From Cloeon dipterum (Eukaryota > Arthropoda > Insecta > Ephemeroptera > Baetidae), in NCBI RefSeq assembly GCF_949628265.1, contig NC_088786.1, forward strand, positions 35,733,681 through 35,797,680: a stretch of DNA of 64,000 nucleotides, read 5' to 3'. The notes beneath the pieces are model-generated. The model was given only the letters and a program-made list of their open reading frames with translations. It was not told the origin of the DNA and searched no databases. Both the position numbers and the translations under genes were made by a program. Shown here in pieces: positions 17,147 to 28,699 of the stretch (the first letter of the stretch is position 1; each line of letters starts with the position of its first letter).

Positions 17147-19542
17147 ATGGAGCGGTTACAGGTGGTGTCTCACGGCCGTAATTCACAGGAAGAACAAAAG
17201 TTACAGTGTTTCGATGACAAACTAGACCCAAAACCACCGGTAAGCAATATTTTGTTTTAAATTTATCTTCCGCACAAATAAGTGGTTAATATACTTACTC
17301 TTACTTCACACTTGTAATTTTACTCGCAAGAAATAATTGCCTTAATCTGCGTATATTAAGAAGTAAAAAAACCCTGAAGTTTTCCACAATCAAGTGGTGT
17401 TTGGCCCATTTTGTATAGAAACCTGCACACTAAATATTTCCTCTCGTTGTAAGTAAATTAAAATAAAACAAACCTGCCTCTCCGCGGATATTTATTTTCA
17501 TATTTAGAGCGAATCGGTTTCCCAGCAGTTGCGGACGTTAAAATCTCTAATTTCGTTATGTTACGGGTGTCATATTTGGTGGAAAATGTTGGTAATTTGT
17601 ATCTCAATTGCCAGAAAATGTTACTCATTAAAAAAATCAAAGTTGATTCTTCATAATAATAATAATAACACGCTTTTGCAGTGTTGAATTAAACAAGGGT
17701 TATAAAAAAGGGAGTTAGAATTTTTGCTGCGTTCAAAGTAACCTGGAAGCTCTATAAAAGTAGATTGAAACTGCCGAAAGGAAGATTAATTGTATGGTAC
17801 CTGTAGCTGAAAAAAAATCAAAATTCTCTGCCTGTAAAAATTTTCGCCGAAGGAACGACCCGCCAAAAGTTGCAGTTTCAGGGGAAACCCGGCGAGCTCC
17901 AAGGGTTACGCCCGCCAGCCCCGAGAAAGGTCATGTGGTTTTGCATGAGCGGCGCCTGCGTGACGAAGGCGGCGCCGCTCCTGGCGGTGTAGACGACGTT
18001 TCCGTAGAGTTTCTGCTTGGCCGGCTGCGGGGCGGCGGCGGCGCCACGTTGATGTAGTACACGGTCGGCGGCGCCACGTGAATCGGGGCCGCGTTCTGCC
18101 CCAGCACGATCTGCGGCGTCGCCTCCTGGTGGTGGTAAAGCTGGGGCGCGAAATTCGTCTTTTCCGACACGCTCGGCTGCTGGTATTGCACCTGGTGCTG
18201 CATGGGATATTGGGATGGTGGTGGTGGTGGACGTGCTGCTGTGTTGGTGCTGCAACGGTGGTTGCGAGTCCGACGGCTTGGCAGCGCGCGACTCTCTTTT
18301 CCGCTTTTGATTCTTGTCCGGACTCTGCATGACGACCAGCTTGGTCTTCTCCACCACCGTGCTGAACTTGGCAGTCTTGGCGCTGACCCGAGACGTCGTC
18401 GGACTCGTCACTCGACTCGCTGCTCACCTCCGTGCACGACGGCAGGTGTTTGTCGTAACACGCCTTTGTTCTGTAGGTGCGTTTGCAGGATTTGCACTTG
18501 ACGGGGCCCTCGTCCGAGTCGCAAACGCCTCGAAGGGACGTTTCGACCTCAGAGTTGTCGGGTTTGCTCGATTCTTCAGAATCGCTCGAGCTGTCGTCGG
18601 CACCGTCGAGTTGGGACAGCCGCGGCGCCGGCCGCATCAATTTCGCGGCCAGTTCGTCGTCGGCGCCGCATCCAAAGGGCCTGGGGCGCTTGCGCGAGCG
18701 AACCTCGTGTTCAACCTGGTCCAAAAGCAGGTCGACCACCTCGCGGATTTACATGTGCATGGTAATGAATGCCCTGGCCTGGTGGGAGCGGTGGCGCCGA
18801 GAGCGGAGGCGGCTGCGGCGCCGCCAGCTGACTCAGCGAGAGCAGCGGCGGCGTCGGGCTCATCAGCTGGATGGCTGCTGAATTGACAGTGAAAAATACC
18901 GCGAGGCGTTATTTCAAGAAGAATTAATGCCTTCGAGAAGCTCGTTGTTCAGGTCTTGGAGGATGGTCTCCTTCAGGTCTGGAGGCAGCAGCAGGTCTTC
19001 GGCGTTGTCCTTGCCGTTCAGTTCATTTCAAAAAGATGCCGTTCAAAAAATTTATCATTCAATTATTCAGAGTAGACAATATAAGTTTATATTTTAGGAA
19101 TTAAGAAGCAATGAAATTTTAAGATAAAAGAAAGTGAATTATAGGTGCTGGGAAATCGAAAAACACGTTCCAATTTCACCGTGAGCGGACGCACTCGGGC
19201 CCTGAATATTGGGTCAGTTGCGCTCATAAGCCATGAGATGAGTTAAAAAATCGGGTATGAGCAGGTCCAGGTTGATTGCATCACTATAGTGTACAATCCT
19301 GCTAGGGCAGCAAAAATTGGGCCTGATGAACGCACAAAATACATGCCGAGCGGATAACATATATATATATATTATGGTGCCTGATTGTGAGTGGCCCGCA
19401 AAGGAGCTTGGGCCCAATGCGGCTATCATTTCACCTCCCGCCCACACCGAGGTTTTCTATATATTCGTCTATAAAGTAAAGCCAGTAAAGCCACTGGAAA
19501 GGGGCGTAAACCAGCAAGTGGCGAGTCTGCGCCGGTGCGCCT

Positions 19543-19596
<54 letters not shown>

Positions 19597-22500
19597 CTCT
19601 ATCTGAGACACTTTGAAAAATGTTTCAAATTGAGATACTTTTCGGTGGAAGTGTATCTAATTGAAACACTTTCCGAGAAAGTGTCTCTGTGGACGTGGAC
19701 AGCTGCTGGACAATGAGGACAATGATGACCAACTTTTGACTGCGTTGAGATATCACTTTGGAATTTTCAATGCCCAGCCTAGTTTTTGACCCTGAACAAG
19801 ATTCAATTTACAAAACATTCCCAGGTTGAAGGTCAAGGTCACCTTTTTCAACCTTTTTTCGAAAATTCAAAATTAAGTGATGATAGCCCCTAGAGGGCCT
19901 AGGGTAGACCTAGGAGGGTCGAAATGACCATCAGGGTCTATACCTGACATGACCCTGATAATTTTTAGTACTTAATAACTTTGCTCAGGCTGGTCCTAGA
20001 ACAAAAATTAAAAAACCGTTTAACTTGTCTCAACAAGACAAACAACTTTTATGTTGACCTCAAAGTGGTAGGTCAAAGGTCAAGGTCACATTTTTCGACA
20101 TTTTTTCGAAATTTCAAAATTAAGTGATGATAGCCCCTAGAGGTAGACCTAGAAGGGTCGAAATAACCTCAAAGTTTTAGGTCAAAGGTCTAGGTTATAA
20201 AAATTGAATTTTTTTTATTTGAAACTCAATTTTAAAATTGAAGATATCGAATTTTTTTGATAGCCAATTAGTAGAGCTCACCAAATTTTTTAATAACTGT
20301 CTTGTATTAGGCAGAGTCCCTGATAGTTGGAAAGTCTCAAATCTAAAACTTTTATTTAAAAATAAGGGTAACCCAGACGATGTCAATAATTATCGCGGAA
20401 TTAATATCTCCTCTTCTTTATGTAATTTACTTGACCGCATGTTAAACAAAAGAGTTTATTCCTGTTTAGCAGATAATATTCCTGCAAACCAATTTGGTTT
20501 CTTAAAAGGAAAATCTACTATTCAAGCAGTAAATACTTTAATCAGAGCCATTGAATTAACTGTGTACATATAAAGAAAGCCTCTTTATGGTCTATTTCTT
20601 GATATGAAAAAAGCTTTTGATTCCATTGATCGAAAATACATTTACCGCAAAATTATCGATAGTAAGAAGTTAACTTTTCATGAATTAAATTTAATGGCAG
20701 ACATTTTAGATATAAATTTTTTGCAAATCGACGATGGGATCATAACTTCTAAGAAAATCACTCAGAGTAATGGTGTTAAACAAGGAGGCAGTTTATCCCC
20801 TTTTTTGTTCATTTTTGCCATCAGCGATTTTAACGATCTGCTAGTGGACTATCCTGATGTTAAGGCAATAATGTACGCGGATGATATTGTTTTGTATAGC
20901 GAAAATCTGCTCGTTTTCCAAGATCTCATTTGTGATATTAAAACCTACTTAGGCAAAATGTCTCTTTATTTAAATTGGGATAAATGTCAGATTATAAAAT
21001 TTAGAAACAAAGGTCTGGGTAGATATAGTAAAATTGAAAAATCTTGGGAATCTGAAAATAACCTAAAATTTTCCTCTTCAGTCAACTATCTAGGCGTAAC
21101 ATTTCAAGCATCTGGTACTTGTTTTAGTCAACACATTGATCGAAGGGTTAAGGCCTCTATTTTCGCAACATTAAAAATAAAAAATCTATGTAAGTCCTCT
21201 ATTGATACGGCTACGAAGCTATTTAATTTAGCAATCTCGCCTGTTGCATCCTACGGTATTGAAGCTATTTGGTCTCATTTAAATTTAAATGATTTCAATA
21301 AATTAGAAAGTGCTAAATCTAGATTCTTTAAAAAGGCACTGGGCGTTGATAAACGAATGCGTTCGAGATTGGTTTATGAACTTGTACAGACCGACCTATT
21401 CGTTAATGAGCTAAAATCAAAATTCTCTCTCACTTGTTCCGAAGCTTTTGTCAAGTTTGTAAGTAATATGAATATTAAAAAGCAAAATATTGATCCAAAA
21501 TTCTATTATACTCCCGCAATGTTAAATACCGATTGGAAGAAAACGAATTGTAAGGATCGTTCCATGTTAACCAGATATTCATTTCATGGGTATCATTTTC
21601 TTATTTGCACAAATTCTTGTTTTCACCTGGATGTTACCGACAAATGTAAATGTAGTTATTGTAATGCTGATCTGTATAGTATGTACCACATTCTTGATTG
21701 TCCTTTAAAACCTTTGACTTTAACCAAAGCTGCCTCATATAAATGCTGGAAATAGTTGTACGCCGTTGGCGTTTAATAAATATTCTATTCTATTCTATTA
21801 GTAGAGCATGAAAAATTGAGTCAAAATTACGAATAGTGTGTTGCCTCATTTTTTTAATAAACTTCAAAAAACCTTGTTTTTGTGAGGCCGGTAAAAAACA
21901 ATGATCAACTAAATCTCGACTTTTAATCATCCGATTTTGAAAAACCGCATACCGTTAGACTCGTCTCGCCGTCTCTAAGTGAAAACAAAAATTAAGTACC
22001 GTTTGACTCGTCTTGAAGTGAACTAAGTAATTGAATTGGTTTGAAGAAGACAATTACTCGTCAACGTCGTGCTAAGGTGTTGAAACGGTCGAAAAAATGC
22101 TAAATTCACGTTATTGAGGGGGTAAAAAGGAGGTTGGGGGTTGGTGGGCCTTGTACCCCTTTAGTGCACTTGGAGACGGCGATACGAGTCTAACGGTATG
22201 CGGTTTTTCAAAATCGGATGATTAAAAGTCGAGATTTAGTTGATCATTGTTTTTTACCGGCCTCACAAAAACAAGGTTTTTCGAAGTTTAAATTTTTTAT
22301 TAAAAAAATGAGGCAACATACTATTCGTAATTTTGACTCAATTTTTCATGCTCTACTAATTGGCTATCAAAAAAATTCGATGTCTTTAATTTTAAAATTG
22401 AGTTTCAAATAAAAAAATTCAATTTTTATAACCTAGACCTTTGACCTAAAACTTTGAGGTTATTTCGACCCTTCTAGGTCTACCTCTAGGGGCTATCATC

Positions 22501-25029
22501 ACTTAATTTTGAATTTTCGAAAAAAGGTTGAAAAAGGTGACCTCGACCTTCGACCTGGGAATGTTTTGTAAATTGAATCTTGTTCAGGGTCAAAAACTAG
22601 GCTGGGCATTGAAAATTCCAAAGTGCGATATCTCAACGCAGTCAAAAGTTGGTCATCATTGTCCTCATTGTCCAGCAGCTGTCCACGTCCCACGACCAAG
22701 TCTGCAAGACTTCCCAACCATCAAAAGACAGCTATTAAGTACAAGCGTTTCAATCTGAAACACTTTTTCAGAAAGCGTTTGTAACTGAGACACTTTCTCG
22801 GAAAGTGTTTCAATTAGAGACACTTCCACCGAAAAGTATCTCAATTTGAAACATTTTTCAAAGTGTCTCAGTTAGAGATACCAAAAGTGTCTCAGATAGA
22901 GATTTTTTTGTGTGTGCACTCCCAGCCCGTTGAGCAATTTGAGCGTTTCATCGAGTCACTATAAACTAACCACTTTTTGCCATCTCTGACATTGGGTGGC
23001 CGCAGTTTTAGATCTCCGAGTCCGAACTGCTCAAATATACCACCCATTGTTTTAACACTCCTGAGAAAGCCTGAACAATGCGAGACGACGGGCTAGCTCT
23101 TTAGTTACCGGGAGAATTTTGATTAAGAATAAACCTTAACACAAAGAAGCCATTAATTATAACCCCAGTGGGGTCCAGATGTGTGGTAAAATTTGTTCCC
23201 ACTGCGAAGATCAAAGATGGCGTCTGAATGTGGGAAACAAAATGCTCTCTTTGGATTGCCGTACGAGTGTCAAGAGTTTGATTTTAAAATCCAAAAGACC
23301 CAATCAGTGCAAGTAATGCAAATTATTTGTCACAATATTGACCAAAACTTGCTTCTTTTCGTGACCGTTTTTTCCACCGGACGCCATATCTGCGCGTCGC
23401 ACGAATCTGGTCCCCGCTGATGAACCCCATTCAATCAAAAATTTCGCTTATTAATTAGAAAAATTTTATTGTTTCAGAATGTGAATGAAGATGTTCAAAA
23501 TCAGCCTGAAGACCCAATGCATGCTCTGGTAATGAGTGTGATGAAGGAATTACCAGAATTACCAGTTATTTCTAATTCCGACACTGAAGCTTTACTCAGT
23601 GAGATGAACGAATACTTGCCGGATAGAGGAAACTGTTTGGAACTTCTGCCCATAAGGCGCGGCCCTGACTGGAACTCAATTGGAGGGCCATCGCAAATTG
23701 CACATCCACCCCAACAGATCATCTATGCTCCAGCAGCAGCGGCTGACAATCAGCTCAACTTCCAGAACAACATGGTAATAATGTGTGAGCAGTTTATGCC
23801 AGATTTTAGAAAGCTTGCAATCGGAAGAAAGGCAGGGGAGCAATAGTAGATAAAAATATAGCCCACAGAATATCAAGAGAAAAGCGAGAAAAATAACGAA
23901 GAAGGGAAAAAGTCAGGGCGAGAGAGTGAAATTAGGGAGAGGAGTATTAACATATATATCGGTTGAAACGTGTTATAGCCAAATTGAAGGTAGCTCTTGA
24001 GGGACACTGTGGGCCAGTAAAAATTAAGCCTCAATTTTTCCTCATTTTAATTTTGTGTTGTAATGGGACTTTGTGATCTCTAAATTCATTTTTTATTTTC
24101 CCAGGCAGTAAGGCATAAATTTAAAAAAACGAATAGCTATAATTTTAGGGTGTAGCATGTTGGACACACAGTTCGGTACAAAAGCTTCTCAGCCTTAGCT
24201 GTCGGTTGCACAACTCTAGGCAAACTCGCTATTTGCTGGTTTGCACCTTCCAGCATGCGCGCGTGATTAAATTTGGCTTTTTCTATCTAGCGTTTCGAAT
24301 GTTTCAATGCAGTCCTCGATGCAGAGGCAAGATAGTCCTTCAGTGGGACTGGTGCGCCCATATTATATCCGTTCGCGATGATAATATTTAGAAAATTAAC
24401 ATGTTTCACCGAAAGACCGAGAATTTTAATATTCAGCGGTCATCGTAACGTTCCAAAAAGGCGAACCCTGGTAGTCTTTGTTTTGTGCTATAAAATAATG
24501 GACGGGATAAAACCAAAAAAAGGCCTCGAACCTTACTCTATGGAAAATTCCGCTAATTAGAAAAATTATTTTGTTTCAGAACATCCTGAATGAAAATATT
24601 CCAAATCAGCCTCCACACTCGATGGCAGCTCCGAACGCCGGTTCAGGGCAATATTTTGATCCCACCTGGAACTCGATTGGAGGGTCCACGCATATTGCAC
24701 ATCTTCCACCCCAACAGATCTTCGCCCCAGTTGCCGATGCCGAGCTCAACACCAGTGGCTACTCATTCCGGAAAAATATGGTAATTCCAGGTGCTAGAAA
24801 GCTTTCCATCGGAGGAAAGGCAGGAGCAGAAGTGGATAAAAATAGCCCAGAATACAGGGAGAAACGCAACAAGAACAACGAAGCAGTGAAAAAATCAAGG
24901 ATGAAAACAAAAAACCAGGAGAGAGAAATTTGGGAAAAGAATAAAGAGCTTAAGGCTACAAACCTTCGGTTGAATACTGTTTTACGCAATTTGAAGGATC
25001 TGTTGAGAAGGCACACTGCGGGTCAGTAG
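17147..25029 (+). CDS. C/EBP-like bZIP gene, bZIP-A(+), two exons (tentative model)
   Basis: Exon 1 (17147-17239) encodes 31 residues starting MERLQVVSHG and ends at a strong phase-0 donor, GTAAGC. Exon 2 (24580-25029) follows a TTTCAG acceptor, also phase 0, and encodes 149 residues ending in a bZIP: DKNSPEYREKR, the C/EBP signature KNNEAVKKSR, and zipper positions I148, L155, L162 and L169. The product would be 180 residues. AATAAA at 25186-25191 fits as poly(A) signal. The link between the exons, across a 7.3 kb repeat-filled intron, is inferred by analogy with bZIP-B(+), which has the same phase-0 junction, a similar intron end and the same divergent neighbour. The bZIP exon itself is well supported; the exon-1 assignment is not proven. 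An earlier, broken copy of exon 2 lies at 23478. Confidence 0.5.
17240..17860 (+). other. Start of the bZIP-A(+) intron, unassigned
   Basis: AT-rich sequence after the exon-1 donor. No domain-bearing frame, repeat copy or RNA gene is recognisable. Confidence 0.35.
17880..19020 (-). pseudogene. Broken fragment resembling trithorax/MLL (KMT2) coding sequence
   Basis: GC-rich coding-like sequence runs on the minus strand but jumps between all three frames, with at least three shifts. Read 19020 to 17880 it gives, in order, a Leu/Asp-rich block (EDLLLPPDLKETILQDL), a Pro-rich block, PRLSQLDGADDSSSDSEE (18593-18613 covers the core), a Cys/His block CKSCKRTYRTKACYDKH, EKTKLVVMQSP, and a block with QIVLGQNAAPIHVAPP. 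QLDGADD matches the Taspase1 cleavage consensus QxD/GxDD known from MLL/Trithorax, and an acidic Ser-rich tract follows it there too. Identification as trithorax rests mainly on that motif and is tentative. The broken frames and position inside another gene's intron argue for a non-functional duplicated or retroposed piece. An acceptor-like tract near 18885 suggests it may be genomic rather than cDNA-derived. Confidence 0.4.
19542..19591 (+). repeat. (CA)n microsatellite at the foldback terminus
   Basis: About 24 CA units run directly into the foldback terminal sequence. The opposite terminus at ~22910 has only a short GTGTGTG, so the run probably expanded from the element's own CACACA end. 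Confidence 0.85.
19546..22917. mobile_element. Foldback element family 1, interrupted by a LINE
   Basis: A large inverted repeat. The left arm starts in CACACA then 'aaaatctctatctgagacac' (19590); the right arm ends with its complement near 22900. Matching blocks continue inward: 'gtggacagctgctggacaat' (19698) against ~22670, 'tttttgaccctgaacaagat' (19784) against ~22585, and 'gatagccaattagtagagc' (20259) against ~22355. Beyond the inserted LINE, 21808-21990 pairs with 22180-22345. The unpaired centre is ~21991-22175. The left arm holds an internal duplication (the 'tagcccctagag' segment at ~19885 and ~20128). No transposase frame is visible. Confidence 0.8.
20278..21796 (+). mobile_element. 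5'-truncated non-LTR retrotransposon (LINE) with RT domain
   Basis: The sequence encodes most of a LINE reverse transcriptase: NYRGINI, NQFGFLKGKST, LDMKKAFDS, GVKQGGSLSPFLF and the catalytic YADD, followed by a C-terminal CxC-x2-C...H...C knuckle (CKCSYC...H...C). One in-frame stop (TAA at 20571-20573) splits the frame, so it is not intact. The 3' end is 'gtttaataaa' followed by a TATTC repeat tail. It is flanked by the direct repeat ATTAGTAGAGC (20267-20277 and 21797-21807), and the uninterrupted site survives in the opposite foldback arm, so both borders are well defined. It starts inside the RT region, having lost the 5' half. Clade not assigned. Confidence 0.9.
23478..24050 (+). pseudogene. 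Decayed duplicate of the bZIP-A(+) second exon
   Basis: After a TTTCAG acceptor (phase 0), 122 residues stay open to a TAG at 23844-23846. The central part matches exon 2 at 24580: DWNSIGGPSQIAH versus TWNSIGGSTHIAH, then PPQQI and the LAIGRKAG/LSIGGKAG block. The frame breaks exactly where the bZIP should begin. Downstream to ~24020 the DNA still resembles the bZIP-coding part ('gataaaaatatagccca' versus 'gataaaaatagccca', then 'aataacgaag') but with indels and stops. It retains an acidic block absent from 24580 (MKELPELP...LLSEMNEYLP). If still spliced to exon 1 it would make an activation-domain protein without a bZIP; otherwise it is a pseudo-exon. Confidence 0.65.
24051..24579. other. 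Between the two bZIP-A exon-2 copies
   Basis: The segment ~24330-24500 resembles 14190-14320 in PDCD6 intron 3 ('atatccgttcgcg', 'gacgggataaaa'), marking another dispersed repeat. The last 40 bases ('gctaattagaaaaatta' then TTTCAG) resemble the intron ends before 23478 and 41953. Confidence 0.45.
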
Positions 25030-25191
25030 AAATACGCTAATTTAAAAAGCCTCGCTAACACCTCCTTCACTCTCTGGCATGTACGGACGCTATATATAGC
25101 TACATAGCTGTTTATTGATTGTTTGATTGTCAATTAAATTTAGATAATTTCCCGCGTATACGTGTACTTCTTTGATAGTTGAAACAATAAA

Positions 25192-28100
25192 AAAGCGTGA
25201 AATAGGAATATTTATTTTATTAAAAATATATTACCACTTCAGCATTGATTCTATATAATAAAAATAATGTAAAAATACTGGAATTGAAATTGGTAAATTT
25301 TATAAGGGGCGTTGCAGCTCGGCACCAAAATGGGTCCAAAAGCAAAAATTAGAACAGATTCTGAAAGCTGATAACATATATAATATGCAATCCTATTCAT
25401 TTGGAAAAATATTTGAATTAAAAAAACTCCTGTAAAATTCTCTTAACTATATGAAAAAAGGAAAATGTCAGGAAAAATTTTCAAGCACCCCAGAATTTAC
25501 TTTTGATTTTCATTAATATAGGAGGAGTCTCGTGATTACAATCGGCTGCCGAGAGTTGGTTGGGTCAGCGCGGCTGGCTAATGAGATATATGTACTCAGC
25601 ACTTAAAAATTTCGTCAGACGCACCAAAGAAGTTGTCTGATTTGAGCAACAGCAAGCACGCCAGTTTACAATGTCGGTGTTAAAAGGTGGATCATGCTAC
25701 GTGGAATTTGGACTTCCCCCCAATAATTCGTGTTCGAGCGAGGACTTTATTTAGTAGACTTTATTTAGTAGACTTTTTTTAGTAGACTTTTTTTAGTAGA
25801 CTTTTATTAGTAGACAGAATTGACCTGTGGAAATACACATCTAATAAATAACTTCAAAAGCATAAATAATATCATTGTGAAATATTTCTTAACTAGCAGA
25901 TTAAAACTCGAAAACGTATGAATAGTTTTGGCAATAAACGAATATATATGAACATATTATTAAAGAGGATTGATAATCCTTAAACACACACACAGATTGG
26001 GTCCTAAAAATAATGTATAGTTAAAAAAATACATAGGCAGCACTGTAAATTTTCGAGAAAATCGGCCTCAAACTTAGCATTGTTTTAAATGGATAATTTT
26101 CAACGGAATTGTGTAATCACGATTTTTTTTCTGAAATTCCGCATTTCCTCCCCAAAAAAAAACTCTGGCTGTCCCATAGATCTCGATGAGAGGATTCCAA
26201 ATCATGTGAGGAAACATAGTGCAGCGCTGTAAATTTCGGAGAAAATTGGCCAAAAAAAATCTGATTGATCAGCGGCCAGCGCTGCTGGCTAACAGAGGGG
26301 GGCGTTTCACGCCGTCGCTTCTGGTTGCATTACAGAAGGTGGCCGGCGCGCAACTCAATTATTATTTTAACTACATTTTCATTATCAGAAAAATTTGAAA
26401 TTTTCGCACATGGTAGCCAATGAATCTGTCCTTGAAAATCAAGATAAAAAATTTATTTATACTATACGCAGTCTCTGATAGCCATAAGGGTCCGAGTTTG
26501 CTTCTGAAAATCATTGAAATTATTAAAATGAAAAATCATTTTTTCTGAGATGATTCTTGAATAAATTAACTTAATTTTGGGTATTTTGATTTTTCACCAA
26601 AAAAATTTAAACGTTCTTTAACAGCCAGCTGAAATTTTCAGACGAAATTTGTTTCGAAAATAGTAAATTAGAGAACATTTTGCTGAGTGAGGGAAAACTG
26701 GAAATTTAATCAGCTTTCTGAATATAGGTAGTTTTTGACGCTACTATGAACAGGTGAATTTTAATGAAGCCAAACACAGACCCCTTTTGAAAATCTGCAA
26801 TTTTTGAAAAAATAAAAAATTTCTTTCAAGACTCAAAAGCACCATTTTTTTCTTTTCACTATTAAATTTTCATAAATTTTCTCACCCCGGAAGCAATTAA
26901 TTTCCTATGCTCAAAAAGAGGGCGTAACCGGTAAAATTCGAAAAATTGGATTTCGGGGCACTTTTGGTCAGATGTACATGGAAAAAATAGGTCGGTTAGG
27001 CTTAACTTTACATGAAATTTCATTTTTTTTAAATAAAAAATCACTCGCATTCCACTTTAAAACATTTGTTTGTTTATTGTTTATTCTCACCGTAAAATTT
27101 ACATACATGTTAAAAAACAGTTTGTCAATATAATTTAAAAAAGCACATAGTGAGAAAAGGCACCATTCCTGGCAAACATCTCGCTAAAACTCTACCCGGG
27201 AGGGCAGAGCCAGAATGGGCCTTGAAAGGAGGGGAATTAAGCTGCACTAGAAACACGCACTCACATACGCCTTACACTTGGAAGGAAACTGTGCCGCCGT
27301 ACAGTCTTTCAATGCGGGTGGTGCAGCATTCCAGAAAGATATAATATTAAGATATTTCTCTCACCCCTAGTCGGGTTGCAATCGTTTGTGTCTTACACGC
27401 GCGCTCAAAGCGGCCTTGCGCGGATTACTAAATTACAAGCGTGCAACTCTGCAAATCACTAATAATAATTTATAGGAAAGGATTATGATGCGCGGGGTAA
27501 CGATTCGATGTGATGTCAAAGTGATATAAATATGACATCAATGTGCACGGAGACTGACAAAGGTGAGCCTATGCAGCACGTCAACGAGCAATTGCAGCAG
27601 CGACGATCTTTCGGCGGCCTCGGCGGGACGCGTTTTCTGCCAGAGCGAGTAGAGCGGGTTGCCTATATATATGCCTCATGATGCATTTTTTGACCTATTA
27701 TAGAACTTCCACATCCGGCCACGCAGGTAAACGTGATGAAAATGGAAAGAGTGCGGTGGTTGTCTGTAAAGTCGAAGCAAATTATCTTTTTAGAGGCAAA
27801 ATTTCCGCTGTTGATATGGTAAAATTACATTTTTCACGCCGCTACTTACACAAAATCGTCGCCATTCATATATTTTTATGGGGGATTTTCATTATTATCA
27901 TAAGAACACGGTGGAAACTGTAATTTTTCCATAATCAAAGGGGGGGTCCTATTTAAATAATATATATAAAATCTCCAAATCTTTTAGAGCCAAAGCAGTA
28001 AATTAATTAATGCTAAAAGTCTCTTCATTCCTCCTAAACAGTTCAATAAATGGCTACCGGAGGAGGCGCCGTTTTTACGACCACAGCCATTTGTAGAGAA

Positions 28101-28687
28101 AGACCCGACACCCGACCAGGACCAGACACGTGACCCCCTCCCTCCCACATTTCTCACGCGCATATACGCGCTCCATGCTGTGCGCAGGTACGCACACTAG
28201 ATTTGATAACTGAATATTATTCGCAGCTTCGCACCTTAATGCGAATTGGTGCTGGAACTGCTGGAGAACTTCAGCGACCAACCTAAATTATAGGAGGCTG
28301 CATCCGTGCACCAAATTTATTAACATAGTGTTCGCAATGATAAAAGATTTTGAAATACTCTAGGAGAATCTGAGGTTAATTTTAAAAATAATTTAGGGAT
28401 AATATTTGTCACACTTAATGTTGACCTTAAAATGATATTATAGAACCTAAGAACACTCTAAAATTATCATAAAAGAATAATCCTAAGTAAAGATTTGATA
28501 ACGCTAAATATTAATCCTATAGATCAATCCAAAGATTGTTCCAATAATATATTCTAGGAATGTTTTACGATCATTTTTCAAAGCTTTTTGAAACAAAGTC
28601 TGGCAGAATAATCCTAGCCCATCCTGAGGACATTCTCTAAGACAATCTACAGATTAATCCAGTATATCACGAAAAACCGTATCATAA
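25192..28687. other. Gene-free repeat-rich stretch
   Basis: No gene is supported. A 15-base tandem repeat lies at 25743-25815. A GC-rich patch at ~27150-27660 and another at ~28060-28290 contain only short open frames without recognisable domains. The rest is AT-rich unassigned DNA. Confidence 0.4.
25743..25815 (+). repeat. Short minisatellite, unit ~TTTATTTAGTAGACT
   Basis: About five tandem copies of a 14-16 base unit ending in TAGTAGACT, differing mainly in the length of the T run. Confidence 0.85.
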
Positions 28688-28699
28688 TCATAATCATAA

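Noticed and set aside
18078..18886. Plus-strand open frames of 84-190 codons
   Set aside because: Antisense to the trithorax-like fragment, biased composition, no domain.
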